From NCBI GenBank assembly GCA_944392135.1, contig CALXVQ010000001.1:164931-198149 (forward strand): 33,219 bases of DNA. The letters run 5' to 3'. The notes beneath the pieces were generated by a model. That model searched no databases. It was given only the letters and a program-made list of their open reading frames with translations, and was not told the DNA's origin. The position numbers were made by a program, and so were the translations under genes. How positions within the stretch are numbered: the first letter of the stretch is position 1; each line of letters opens with the position of its first letter. The stretch comes from an uncultured Rickettsiales bacterium. GTDB taxonomy: Bacteria > Pseudomonadota > Alphaproteobacteria > Rickettsiales > UBA1997. Below, in pieces: positions 17,047 through 26,033 of the stretch.

Positions 17047-18411
17047 GTGAAAAATTTAAAATTTTTATTTTTATTTGTATTTTATTTTGCAATATCATAT
17101 GATTTATTTGCTAAACAAAATGAAATATTAGATATTAGATTAAATACAGAAAAAAATAATGAAAGAATTGTTATTGAAAGTAAAAATAAAATCAATTTTA
17201 ATGCCTTTTTATTAAGAAATCCGTATAGATTAGTTGTTGATTTACAAAACACAAGTACAGGTGTTAAAGCTCCAAGTTTTAAAAGTAATAATGTGGTTGA
17301 TCAAGTTAGAATTGGTAAATTTTCTGAATACGATACTAGATTGGTTTTTGATTTAAATATTAAGGTTAATCTAGATAGAAGTTTTTATTTGGCTCCTACT
17401 TCTAGTAATCCTTTACATAGGATAGTTGTAGATTTATCATTTAATAGTGTTGATTTGCAAAATGAAGATTTAATTGGAAAATTAATTGAAGAAAATAATT
17501 TATATGATGTAGAGCCTAATATTTTAAATAGTTTAATTGATGATATATTAGCAGAAAATAATAATAATAAAAATTTAAATAATTTAATAGATGAAATTTT
17601 AGTTGAAAATTATGAAGAAAAAAATTTAGGTACGATTAAAAAAGTATCATCTACTTCCAAACCGAAAGTTATTGCTACAAAATCAAATGTTGCAAAATAT
17701 AATGTATCAAAAACAAATAATAGAAAACCAAGAATTATTATTGATGCCGGACATGGTGGAAAAGATCCTGGTACAATAGGCACAAGGGGTACAAAAGAAA
17801 AAATAATTACTTTAACTTATGCAAAATCTTTAAAACAAGCATTAGACAAGACAAATAAATATAAAACATATATGACTAGAAATCAGGATTTCTATGTTGA
17901 ATTAAGGGAAAGAGTGTCAATTGCAAGAAGATATAAAGGTGATTTATTTATTTCTATACATGCGGATTCTTCACCTAATAAAAATGCAAGGGGTATATCG
18001 ATTTATACATTATCACAAACTGCATCCGATACTAGAACAGCAAAATTAGCACAAAAAGAAAATAAAGCTGATATAATAGGTGGCTTAAATCTTTATGGTG
18101 AATATCAAGATACTATTAATACATTGGTTGATATTTCAAGACATCAAGCAATGAATGATTCCAAAATTTTTGCAAAAATTTTAAAAGAACAATTTACAAA
18201 ACAAAATATAAAAGGATTGGGAAATATGGTAAAACATGCAAATTTTGCAGTTTTAACAGCTGCTGATATGCCATCCATTTTATTAGAATTAGGCTTTTTG
18301 TCAAATAAAACTGATGAAAGAATGATTAGATCTTATGGCTATAAAACAAAAGTTGTTAATGCGATGGTTAATGCTATAAATTCTTATTTTAAATCTAATC
18401 CTGTAAATTAA
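17047..18411 (+). CDS. N-acetylmuramoyl-L-alanine amidase (AMIN + Amidase_3, AmiC-like)
   Basis: Zn amidase that cuts stem peptides from glycan strands, mainly at the septum during cell separation. It starts at GTG 17047 and has a signal peptide (NLKFLFLFVFYFAISYDLFA). Residues ~25-140 form an AMIN domain (NPYRLVVDLQN, RLVFDLN, HRIVVDLSF) for wall targeting; a low-complexity Asn-rich linker follows to ~225; the catalytic Amidase_3 domain runs to the end. Zn ligands are seen in IIIDAGHGGKDPG (His236), the Glu of TKEKIITL and SIHAD, with the general-base Glu in ILLELGFLSN. It shares the four bases TTAA with the stop of the convergent AlbA_2 gene. Confidence 0.93.
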   Translation: MKNLKFLFLFVFYFAISYDLFAKQNEILDIRLNTEKNNERIVIESKNKINFNAFLLRNPYRLVVDLQNTSTGVKAPSFKSNNVVDQVRIGKFSEYDTRLVFDLNIKVNLDRSFYLAPTSSNPLHRIVVDLSFNSVDLQNEDLIGKLIEENNLYDVEPNILNSLIDDILAENNNNKNLNNLIDEILVENYEEKNLGTIKKVSSTSKPKVIATKSNVAKYNVSKTNNRKPRIIIDAGHGGKDPGTIGTRGTKEKIITLTYAKSLKQALDKTNKYKTYMTRNQDFYVELRERVSIARRYKGDLFISIHADSSPNKNARGISIYTLSQTASDTRTAKLAQKENKADIIGGLNLYGEYQDTINTLVDISRHQAMNDSKIFAKILKEQFTKQNIKGLGNMVKHANFAVLTAADMPSILLELGFLSNKTDERMIRSYGYKTKVVNAMVNAINSYFKSNPVN

Positions 18412-19625
18412 TTATTGTCAATTTTTTCACCCAACCATTTTCCTTGATTATCAAAATTTATAGATTCTTTTTCACCACAAGCATTCCATATCATATTAAA
18501 AGCCATTCTAATTATTGACTTTAAGTCATTATCATATCTTTTTAATTCTAATTCCGGTATAGATAAGATATTTCTATCAATAGCATTTGTTATTTTTTCT
18601 TCATTATTATTTTTGTATAAAATTCTATAACCTTTTGCATCTATTATGGAGATAAAAATATAAATTGGAGTTTGTACTTTTAATTTTTTTAATATATTAA
18701 TGAATTCATATGATTTTCTAATTAAATAATATTCAAAACCATTTTTTTCACCATAAATTATTTTCAGTTTTTCTGTTGCTAAATTATTAGCAATTACAAA
18801 AGGATTATTTATTATATCGAAAACTTTATTACTAGAAGATAAAAATTCTATAATTCCATTTCTATGTATTTGCGCATAAGAATTAATACCTTTATCATTC
18901 ATTTGATAAGCGAGTAAACCATCAAAATTTATTCTTTGTTCTGGAAAGTTTATTTTTAAATTACTTTTTGCTAAATCTAAATATGTTTGTCTAGTAAAAG
19001 CATCAAAAGGAATAAAATTTATTAAAATTTTTGGAGCATCTATTGTTGGCAGAATTGCATTTTTTTCTAATATATTTTTTATTTTATCTTGATTATATTT
19101 TCTAATTTCTTGCATAAAATTCTCCGATTTTAAAAATAAATTTCTAAGTTCATAAACATCTAACAATAAATTTTTGTCAGATTTTCTAATATAAAATTTA
19201 TTAAATCTTTGAAAAGATACCATATGTGGAAATAAAGGACTGTGTTCAATTCTAATAATCATAACAAATCTATGATTTCCTATGTGAATATATCTTACTT
19301 TAAAAGTATCTAATTTAGGTTCTAAACCATTCATAATTATTTGTTCAATTCTATTTTTCTCAACGGATATATTTGTAGTTGTAAAACCACATAAAGTTTT
19401 AGCTTGGCTGTAATTGTCTTCTTCTATTCCAATTATAATTTCACCACCACTTCCATTGGCAAAAGCAGAAACATCTTTAAGTAATTCTTTTTTATCTGTG
19501 TCTGTTTTACCATACAAATCTCTTTTAAAGTCTAAAAAAGAATCCTCCTGTTTATGATTTCTAACAAGATTTTTTAGGTCTTCCTTGGTGATATTTTTTA
19601 TATCTTTATCAATTGTAAATCTCAT
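18408..19625 (-). CDS. AlbA_2 (Schlafen-like) domain protein
   Basis: 405 residues. The first ~150 match the AlbA_2 putative nucleic-acid-binding domain: EDSFLDFKRDLYGK, then KKELLKDVSAFANGSGGEIIIGIEED, then RIEQIIMNGLEPKLD and HIGNHRFVMIIRIEHS followed by FYIRKSDKN. The remaining ~250 residues match nothing I recognise. AlbA_2 proteins include transcription regulators and proteins linked to phage defence; some are nucleases of the Schlafen group. This one lacks an attached helicase or winged-helix HTH that I can see, and has no partner gene: both neighbours are on the other strand and its stop overlaps that of the amidase. Role unknown. Confidence 0.75.
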   Translation of the reverse strand: MRFTIDKDIKNITKEDLKNLVRNHKQEDSFLDFKRDLYGKTDTDKKELLKDVSAFANGSGGEIIIGIEEDNYSQAKTLCGFTTTNISVEKNRIEQIIMNGLEPKLDTFKVRYIHIGNHRFVMIIRIEHSPLFPHMVSFQRFNKFYIRKSDKNLLLDVYELRNLFLKSENFMQEIRKYNQDKIKNILEKNAILPTIDAPKILINFIPFDAFTRQTYLDLAKSNLKINFPEQRINFDGLLAYQMNDKGINSYAQIHRNGIIEFLSSSNKVFDIINNPFVIANNLATEKLKIIYGEKNGFEYYLIRKSYEFINILKKLKVQTPIYIFISIIDAKGYRILYKNNNEEKITNAIDRNILSIPELELKRYDNDLKSIIRMAFNMIWNACGEKESINFDNQGKWLGEKIDNN

Positions 19626-19760
19626 ATAAAAAATAATATTTACTATAATTATATTTATACTAAAATTTTTAATTGTCTAGAATATTTATATAAAATTGTT
19701 GACTTTTTATACAAAATACAATGCAACATAGCTATTACTAAATAAATTTCATAAAATATT

Positions 19761-21292
19761 ATGCCAGATATGCCAGAATTAGAAACAAATGATATTATTA
19801 AAGGTTTAAAAAACAAAGAACAAGATACAAGCAGTATTAAAGAAAGTAAAAATTATGCAGAGTTTAATTCTTTGAAACCAAAGGAAGAAATTATGAAACA
19901 AGAACAACCAGAAGAACAAAAGAAATCAAATTTTTTGATTGAATATTTTAAAAATATTTATAGAAGACTTACGGGGCAAAAAACGACATTAAAACCTTTA
20001 CTTAGTATAAGATATAAACCTAATAATAATGATTCTATTGAAAACGAAACAGAAAATAAAGAACAAGAGCAAGAAAATACCACTAAAAAACAACAAGAAA
20101 GCAAGATACAAGATTTTGATGTTTTTGCAAAAAAAGAAAATAAAGAACAAGAAAATAAATTGGAAGAAAAACAAACAGAAAAAAATCATTCTTTCAAAAG
20201 ATTTTTTTACCAAAGTCAAAAGATATTGTTAAAAATGAAGAAAAGAAAGAAGAAACTTTAATAATACCATCACCGGTAAATAGCGAAGCAATGGTTGTAC
20301 ATAACCCAAAAGTACAAGAAGTATCTCAATCACAAGAACTTGTAGTTGCACCTATTCCAGAAACAATTTTAAAAATACAAAATAGAATCAATAAAATGTT
20401 TAAATTAGATGTTTTTGATGATATAGATAATTTTATTGCTGGATTAAATAAAAAAAGTGAAGAAGCTAAACAAAAGGAAAATTTTTCTAAAAATGAAACA
20501 GACAAAGCTTATTTTATTGAACCATTAGAAATGAAAAAAATTGCTACAATTTTTGCTCATGAAGATAAGCTAAGCAATGAAAATAAAGACAATGTTATGA
20601 CTACATGTATTCAATATTTATCAAATGGTGGGATTGATGTTGATTCAGCAAAATCTAGTATAATAATGTCATATACTGTTACAAATAATAAAGCGGTACA
20701 ACAGAGTATTGCAAATGCAGTTATAGATTCTTTTACTAATTTACAAATGAGTAATACAATGATTGTTGAAAGCCTTGCATCTAGTGTATTGCCTGCTGTT
20801 ATGGATAAAGGCGGACCACTTGCGACATTTGCAGAAAAAGTAATAATAGGTGCTAATCCACAAGATCCTCTAGAAAATAACATAGATCTTGGTATGTTAA
20901 AAAAGACACAAATTTATAGGAAAAATCCAGATATACATAGGGTTGTTAATTATACATCGTTAGATAGTAATAGTCCAATAATTGAAGAAATTGAGTCAAA
21001 ACCACTAAGCAATAATGGCCCAATAGTTGAAGAGATTGAGTCAAGACCTATATTACAACCAACTCAACAAACAGTTTTTCCACAAATAAAAGATATAGAA
21101 CCACAAAATGGTATAAAAAAGCCGGAAATTTTTAATGAACCATTAGAGATTCAGGATGATATTGTTAAACCACTTAATAAAGGTAAAGGTCTACAAGCTA
21201 TATCTGCTTTAAATACAAAAGAAGATTCTATAAATCGTTCAAGTGTTTCTGTTTTAAATCAAAAAGAAAAGAAACAAGATATGCAAAGATAG
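19761..21292 (+). pseudogene. Hydrophilic protein gene split by a one-base frameshift at T7
   Basis: Two frames form one gene. The first runs from ATG 19761 and, past a T7 tract at 20202-20208, continues only as a Lys-rich tail to 20261. The second frame is open back through the T tract and ends at 21292. With one extra T (T8), the sequence reads RFFLPKSKDIVKNEEKKEE and continues without interruption for 510 residues. The protein is Gln/Glu/Lys-rich in its first third, with a compact helical middle (IQNRINKMFKLDVFDDIDNFI, then DNVMTTCIQYLSNGGIDVDSAKSSIIMSYT) and a repeated IIEEIES/IVEEIES motif near the end. I do not recognise the family. It could be a broken gene, a phase-variable tract, slippage-rescued, or an assembly error. 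Confidence 0.7.
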
Positions 21293-21302
21293 TTTAGTAA
21301 TT

Positions 21303-21329
21303 AATAGCTTCTATTTTATAGAAGCTATT
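21303..21329. terminator. Hairpin between convergent genes
   Basis: Perfect 12-bp stem AATAGCTTCTAT/ATAGAAGCTATT with a 3-base loop, 10 bases past the frameshifted gene and 44 bases past the topA stop on the other strand. Neither side has a long T-run, but its position between convergent genes fits a bidirectional terminator. Confidence 0.6.
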
Positions 21330-21373
21330 ATAATAAATAACAAATTAGTGTAAAATATTTTTTTTAATGTATT

Positions 21374-23821
21374 TTACTTTGTTGACTTTGTACTTTTTGA
21401 TTTTGTAGTTTTTTTAGTTGTTTTCTTTTCTGTCTTTTTTTCTTCTGTTTCTTCTTTCTTTGTTTCGGATTTTGCTTTTTTATTCTTTTTTCCTTCTTCA
21501 ATTATCATAACAGCCCTTGGTAATTCTATTGTTAAAATATCATCATTTTTCACAGAATAGAAAGCTTTGTTATACATTAAGTATGGGCCAAATGGTCCTA
21601 TGTTGGCTTTGATTTCTCCATTATCTTCTGGATGTTTTCCTATTAATCTTGGTAAAGATAATAAAGCTTTTGCTTGTTCTAATGTTAAATTTTGTGGTTC
21701 TTTATTTGTTTTAGGAATACCAACTCTTTTAGGTTTTTCATCTTTTTTAGTAGAATCTTCACCTTTTTGTATGTAAAAACCATAAGGACCTTTTTTAATA
21801 TAAATATTTTTACCTTCGTCTTGTCCTAACAATTTATTTTCAAACTTTTGTGTTTCGTTTTGTGATTCTTCTTCATTATCAGTAATAGATAATGTTTGTA
21901 TATTTTTTATGTATTTACATTCTGGATAATTGCTACAACCTATAAAAGCACCGTATTTTCCCATTTTTAAAGATAGTTTGCCTTTTCCACATTCAGGGCA
22001 AGTGTCTTTCAATTTTCCATCTTTGTCAAAACCAAAAATATGTTCTTTTAATTCTAGCATAATACTATTTATAACATCGGCAGTAGGAATAGTCATAGCT
22101 TGGTTAATTTCTGCATTGAATGGTTGCCAAAATTCTTGTAAAAATTCTTTCCAATTTTCCTTGCCATTAGCTATTTCATCTAAATCATCTTCTAGCTTTG
22201 CAGTGTAATCATATTGTACATATTTATTAAAATATTTTTTTAAAAATGCTGTAACAATTCTTCCTCTTTCTTCTGGAATAAATTTCTTTTTTTCTAATTT
22301 TACATATTCTCTTTCTTGAATAACTGATAAAATTGTAGCATATGTTGATGGTCGGCCAATGCCTAATTCTTCCATTTTTTTGACTAAACTAGCTTCTGAA
22401 TATCTAGCTGGTGGTTCTGTAAAATGTTGTAAAGATTCAATATTTTTTAAATTTAAATATTCGCCTTCTTCTACTGATGGCAATATTTTTTCATCATCTG
22501 TTAAATCTTTTTCTTCATCATCTTCTTTTTTTACATTATATAAAATATAAAAACCATCAAACTTTATAACACTGCCAGTTGCTCTTAATATACCATATTT
22601 GCTTTCTGTCTCTATATTTATGGCAACTTGATCAAAGATTACAGCCGACATTTGACTTGCAATTAATCTTTTCCATATTAAATCATACAATTTATATTCT
22701 TCATTTGTAAGATATTGTTTAAGGCTTTCTGGTGTAGCTGATGGATCTGTCGGCCTAATTGCTTCATGTGCTTCTTGTGCATTTTTTACTTTATTTTGAT
22801 AAATAATTGGTTTTGTAGGAAGATATTTTTCACCATATTCTTTTTTAATGAAATTTCTAGCAGAATTAATTGCTTCTGGTGCTGTATATACACCATCAGT
22901 TCTCATATATGTAATTAAACCATGACTTCCATTTCCCGTATCTTTACCTTCGTATAATTTTTGTGCAACACTCATTGTAAGTTTAGCAGAAAAACCTAAT
23001 TTTTTATTAGCTTCTTGTTGTAATGTTGATGTTGTAAAAGGCGCATAAGGATTTTTCTTTGTTTGTTTTCTTTCAATATTTACAACTTTATATTTTTTGC
23101 TTTCTAATATTGATTGAATTTCTTTTGCTTCTTTTTCGTTTTTAATGTCAAATTTATCAAGTTTTTTGTCATTAATATGAGTTAATGATGCTGTTAATTT
23201 TTCTTTTTTGTTAGTCAATAAGTTAGCATCTATTGTCCAATATTCTTGTTTTTTGAATTTTTCAATTTCTTCTTCTCTTTCACAAATTAATCTTAAAGCT
23301 ACCGACTGAACTCTTCCGGCTGATTTGCTTCCTGGTAATTTTCTCCATAAGACAGGTGATAATGTAAAACCCACAAGATAATCAAGGGCAACCCTTGCTT
23401 GTTGTGCATTTACTAAGTCCATATCAATTTCTCGTGGATTTTGAATAGCTTCTTCAACTGTGTTTTTTGTAATGGCATTAAAAACAACTCTTTCGACAGG
23501 TGTATTTTCTTTAATAGCTTTTTTTTGTTTTAAAACTTCTAAAATATGCCAGGCAATAGCTTCTCCTTCTCTATCAGGATCGGGTGCTAATAATAATTTA
23601 TCACTTTTTTTTGCCGTTTCAACTAAATCTCTAACGGCTTTTGCTGATTTAGAAGATATTTCATATTTTATTTTAAAATTATCATTTACATCAACTGAAC
23701 CATCTTTTTTAGGCAATTGTCTAATATGTCCCATACTTGCAAGGACTTTATAATTTTTTCCTAAATATTTGTTTATAGTTTTTGCTTTTGCAGGTGATTC
23801 TACTACTAATAAATTTGTCAT
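21374..23821 (-). CDS. topA: DNA topoisomerase I
   Basis: Type IA topoisomerase that relaxes negative supercoils. The 815-residue protein starts with the TOPRIM domain (LLVVESPAKAKTINKYLG; acidic triad in APDPDREGEAIAWH), and the catalytic Tyr305 is in GLITYMRTDGVYT. The region GRVQSVALRLICEREEEI and AQEAHEAIRPTD are standard. The C-terminus has one four-Cys zinc finger (CPEC...CSNYPEC near residue 620), two glycine-rich topoisomerase C-terminal repeats (KKGPYGFYIQKG, NIGPFGPYLMYN) and a Lys/Thr-rich tail of ~45 residues that likely binds DNA. A TTGACT lies upstream on the minus strand (23886-23891), though a matching -10 is not clear. Confidence 0.97.
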   Translation of the reverse strand: MTNLLVVESPAKAKTINKYLGKNYKVLASMGHIRQLPKKDGSVDVNDNFKIKYEISSKSAKAVRDLVETAKKSDKLLLAPDPDREGEAIAWHILEVLKQKKAIKENTPVERVVFNAITKNTVEEAIQNPREIDMDLVNAQQARVALDYLVGFTLSPVLWRKLPGSKSAGRVQSVALRLICEREEEIEKFKKQEYWTIDANLLTNKKEKLTASLTHINDKKLDKFDIKNEKEAKEIQSILESKKYKVVNIERKQTKKNPYAPFTTSTLQQEANKKLGFSAKLTMSVAQKLYEGKDTGNGSHGLITYMRTDGVYTAPEAINSARNFIKKEYGEKYLPTKPIIYQNKVKNAQEAHEAIRPTDPSATPESLKQYLTNEEYKLYDLIWKRLIASQMSAVIFDQVAINIETESKYGILRATGSVIKFDGFYILYNVKKEDDEEKDLTDDEKILPSVEEGEYLNLKNIESLQHFTEPPARYSEASLVKKMEELGIGRPSTYATILSVIQEREYVKLEKKKFIPEERGRIVTAFLKKYFNKYVQYDYTAKLEDDLDEIANGKENWKEFLQEFWQPFNAEINQAMTIPTADVINSIMLELKEHIFGFDKDGKLKDTCPECGKGKLSLKMGKYGAFIGCSNYPECKYIKNIQTLSITDNEEESQNETQKFENKLLGQDEGKNIYIKKGPYGFYIQKGEDSTKKDEKPKRVGIPKTNKEPQNLTLEQAKALLSLPRLIGKHPEDNGEIKANIGPFGPYLMYNKAFYSVKNDDILTIELPRAVMIIEEGKKNKKAKSETKKEETEEKKTEKKTTKKTTKSKSTKSTK

Positions 23822-23919
23822 ATAAAAAATTACAATTATAAATTACATTCAATAAACAACACTATTAAAAACTATATAAAAAATAAGTCAACAGTTTTTA
23901 ATAAATATTTGTATAAAAA

Positions 23920-24906
23920 TTAAATTAAATCATTTACAATGATTGTAGGTTTTGTTTCTCTATCTTTCATTTTGCCTACAAATTTTTTACTATCATTTTT
24001 TAATGTAAGACCTATATTACTTTTCTTATTTACAACAGCTATTGTGTTAAAACCAGCTTTATTTCCACCAACAATATCAGTAGCAAAGCTATCTCCAACC
24101 ATAACTATTTTTTCATTTTTTTCTTCTATATTGTTTAATTGCAGTTGTAATTTTATATAATCATAAAAGAAACTACTAGGTTTTCCAGCTCCAATAACTT
24201 TTGCTCCATATTTTTTGCATATTTTTCCAAACTTTCCAGCACCAATTGCTTGCATACCATTTTCATAAGGCATTTTTGTGTCAGGATTAGGAACAACAAC
24301 TGGGATTTTTTTTCTTTTTATTGCTTCAAATATATCACATCTTTTTAGCATATAATCTAGCTTTTTAGATGTTGGAATTCTATAACCATTTTCCATTGGT
24401 GTACCAGTTAATACTAAATCAGCCTCATCGATATTTTTTACTTCGTTAAATTGGTAATAATGATCTTTGAAGAATAAATTATGTATATTATCTTTTATTT
24501 GATCCATTACAAATACATTCATTCTGTCCTTTTGTGTAAGTTTTTCCATTTCTCCATTTTCTACCATGTGTTTTAAGACATCGCCAGCTGTAATTGTAAA
24601 GTCAAAATGTATACCAGGTTCTAACCCTTTTTGTTTAATTTTTCCAATATAATAATCACTAAAACTTGTATTATTTGATGCTATAATGACTTTTTTACCT
24701 TCATTTTTTAATAATTGTAGAAAATCTAAATTTTTTTGTGAAATTTTATTCCCAGTATGCAAAACACCTCTCATGTCAAATAAAAAGACATTAAATCTAT
24801 CTTTAATATTAAATAAATTACGACTAAATTTAATAGCATTTATACTTGATCTTGCTGTCGGTCCTTTTTGTGTATTGGTTAAATGTACGAAATTTTCATT
24901 ATCCAT
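23920..24906 (-). CDS. HAD-superfamily IIA protein, paralogue 1 (motif I altered)
   Basis: 328-residue haloacid-dehalogenase-like protein of subclass IIA (NagD/PGP type). Motif I is FLFDMRGVLHTG (Asp44), motif II is the Asn-containing VIIASNNTSFSD, and motif IV is MVGDSFATDIVGGNKAGFNTIAV. The second Asp of motif I, the general acid/base of HAD phosphatases, is replaced by Arg46. An alphaproteobacterial group of IIA proteins (TIGR01459-like, as I recall) has a Trp at this place, so substitution is a family trait, but Arg is striking. It may be a phosphatase using another acid, or not a phosphatase. Paralogue 2 lies 64 bases upstream on the same strand. Confidence 0.85.
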   Translation of the reverse strand: MDNENFVHLTNTQKGPTARSSINAIKFSRNLFNIKDRFNVFLFDMRGVLHTGNKISQKNLDFLQLLKNEGKKVIIASNNTSFSDYYIGKIKQKGLEPGIHFDFTITAGDVLKHMVENGEMEKLTQKDRMNVFVMDQIKDNIHNLFFKDHYYQFNEVKNIDEADLVLTGTPMENGYRIPTSKKLDYMLKRCDIFEAIKRKKIPVVVPNPDTKMPYENGMQAIGAGKFGKICKKYGAKVIGAGKPSSFFYDYIKLQLQLNNIEEKNEKIVMVGDSFATDIVGGNKAGFNTIAVVNKKSNIGLTLKNDSKKFVGKMKDRETKPTIIVNDLI

Positions 24907-24970
24907 AATATTAAATATAGTTTTTATTGATATTTATATCTTATATTATAAAAATTTTTTTGCAAATAAA

Positions 24971-25963
24971 TTATACAATATCATAGATTATAATTGCAGG
25001 TTGAAATTCTTTGTGAGTAAGTTTTTCAATAAATCTTTCTTTATGTCGTTTTAGTGTGAAACCCATATTACTTTTTTCATTTACAATAGCAATAGATACA
25101 AAACCAGCATTATTTCCACCCAGGACATCTGTTGCAAAACTATCACCAATCATTGCTGTTTTGTTATTATTTATATTTATATTTTTTTCTTTCATTTTTT
25201 CTTTTACATAATCATAAAAATATTTAGTAGGTTTACCAATAGACAAAACATTAAAATTTAATTTTTGACATATTCTTCCAAATTTTCCAGCACCAATTGT
25301 TTGCATTCCATTTTCACCGGGAAGTTTTGTGTCAGGATTAGGTACTATAATTAAAGGCTTTGTTTTTTCAATAATATCTAATATATTTTTTACGCTTTCA
25401 AAATATATTGGTTTAATTGTTGTGGGAATCATTTTATCATTCATTATAGGAGTACCTGTAACAATTCCATCAGCTTCTTCTAATATTTTAGTTTCTTCAA
25501 ATATATTATTATTTAAAAATAATAATTCTAAAATTGGTTCTTTTACTTTATCTAAAATGAAAATTTTAATTTTGCCATTGATTTTTTTATTGTTTTTCTT
25601 ACTATTTTCTTTAATTAATTCTTCTATTTTATTTGTTTCTAACATATATTTAAAAACATCAGCAGAAGTAATTGCAAAATCAAAATGTTCCCCAATATTC
25701 AAGCCTTTTTTACTTAAGCCATCTAAAAATTTTTTATCTAAATTGGTATCATTTGATGCGACTATGACTTTTTTACCAGAATTTTTGAGATGTTTTAAAT
25801 ATTCTTTCTTTTCATTAGATACAAGACCGCCACTATGCAAAACTCCATGCATATCAAATAACAAAACATCAAAATTATCTTCAATTTCTTTTAAAGAATC
25901 ATAATATTTTATATTAGAATTATTTTTAGCAATTTCTTTTAAGGTCTCTTGAATATTAGCCAT
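24971..25963 (-). CDS. HAD-superfamily IIA protein, paralogue 2 (motif I altered)
   Basis: 330 residues, clearly a tandem paralogue of the gene at 23920-24906: both share FDMxGVLH, KKVIxASN, EHFDFAIT/GIHFDFTIT, VPNPDTK, ENGMQxIGAGKFGxIC and GDSFATDxxGGNxAGFxxIAxVNxKSNxGxTL. Motif I is LLFDMHGVLHSGG (Asp37), so the second Asp is His39 here and Arg in the sister. The C-terminal motif IV (MIGDSFATDVLGGNNAGF) keeps its acidic residues. Both copies end with the same PTIIV/PAIII-x-D segment. Cytoplasmic. A TTGACA at 26011-26016 on the minus strand, just past rlmN, suggests the pair has its own promoter. Substrate unknown. Confidence 0.85.
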   Translation of the reverse strand: MANIQETLKEIAKNNSNIKYYDSLKEIEDNFDVLLFDMHGVLHSGGLVSNEKKEYLKHLKNSGKKVIVASNDTNLDKKFLDGLSKKGLNIGEHFDFAITSADVFKYMLETNKIEELIKENSKKNNKKINGKIKIFILDKVKEPILELLFLNNNIFEETKILEEADGIVTGTPIMNDKMIPTTIKPIYFESVKNILDIIEKTKPLIIVPNPDTKLPGENGMQTIGAGKFGRICQKLNFNVLSIGKPTKYFYDYVKEKMKEKNININNNKTAMIGDSFATDVLGGNNAGFVSIAIVNEKSNMGFTLKRHKERFIEKLTHKEFQPAIIIYDIV

Positions 25964-25987
25964 ATTTTTATTTTTATTATATGATAT

Positions 25988-26016
25988 AATTATTGCCTTT
26001 ATTTCATAAGTGTCAA
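25988..26016 (-). promoter_or_regulatory. Candidate promoter of the HAD pair
   Basis: On the minus strand, consensus -35 TTGACA (26016-26011) followed after 17 bases by ATAATT (25993-25988), with TAATTA one base on as an alternative -10. It lies between the rlmN stop (26034) and the HAD start (25963). The -35 is perfect, the -10 weak; in such AT-rich DNA the -10 alone means little. Confidence 0.4.
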
Positions 26017-26033
26017 GATATTGATAAATAATT

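Noticed and set aside
20202..20211. Programmed -1 ribosomal frameshift at the T7 tract
   Set aside because: The tract does not form a good X XXY YYZ heptamer in the incoming frame and no downstream stimulatory hairpin is evident; kept only as a lesser option behind mutation, slippage or sequencing error.
20029..20232. 67-residue Lys-rich frame
   Set aside because: Low-complexity out-of-frame reading of the frameshifted gene; no ribosome site.
21567..23753. Plus-strand frames inside topA
   Set aside because: Serine/phenylalanine-rich antisense shadows of the topoisomerase coding sequence.
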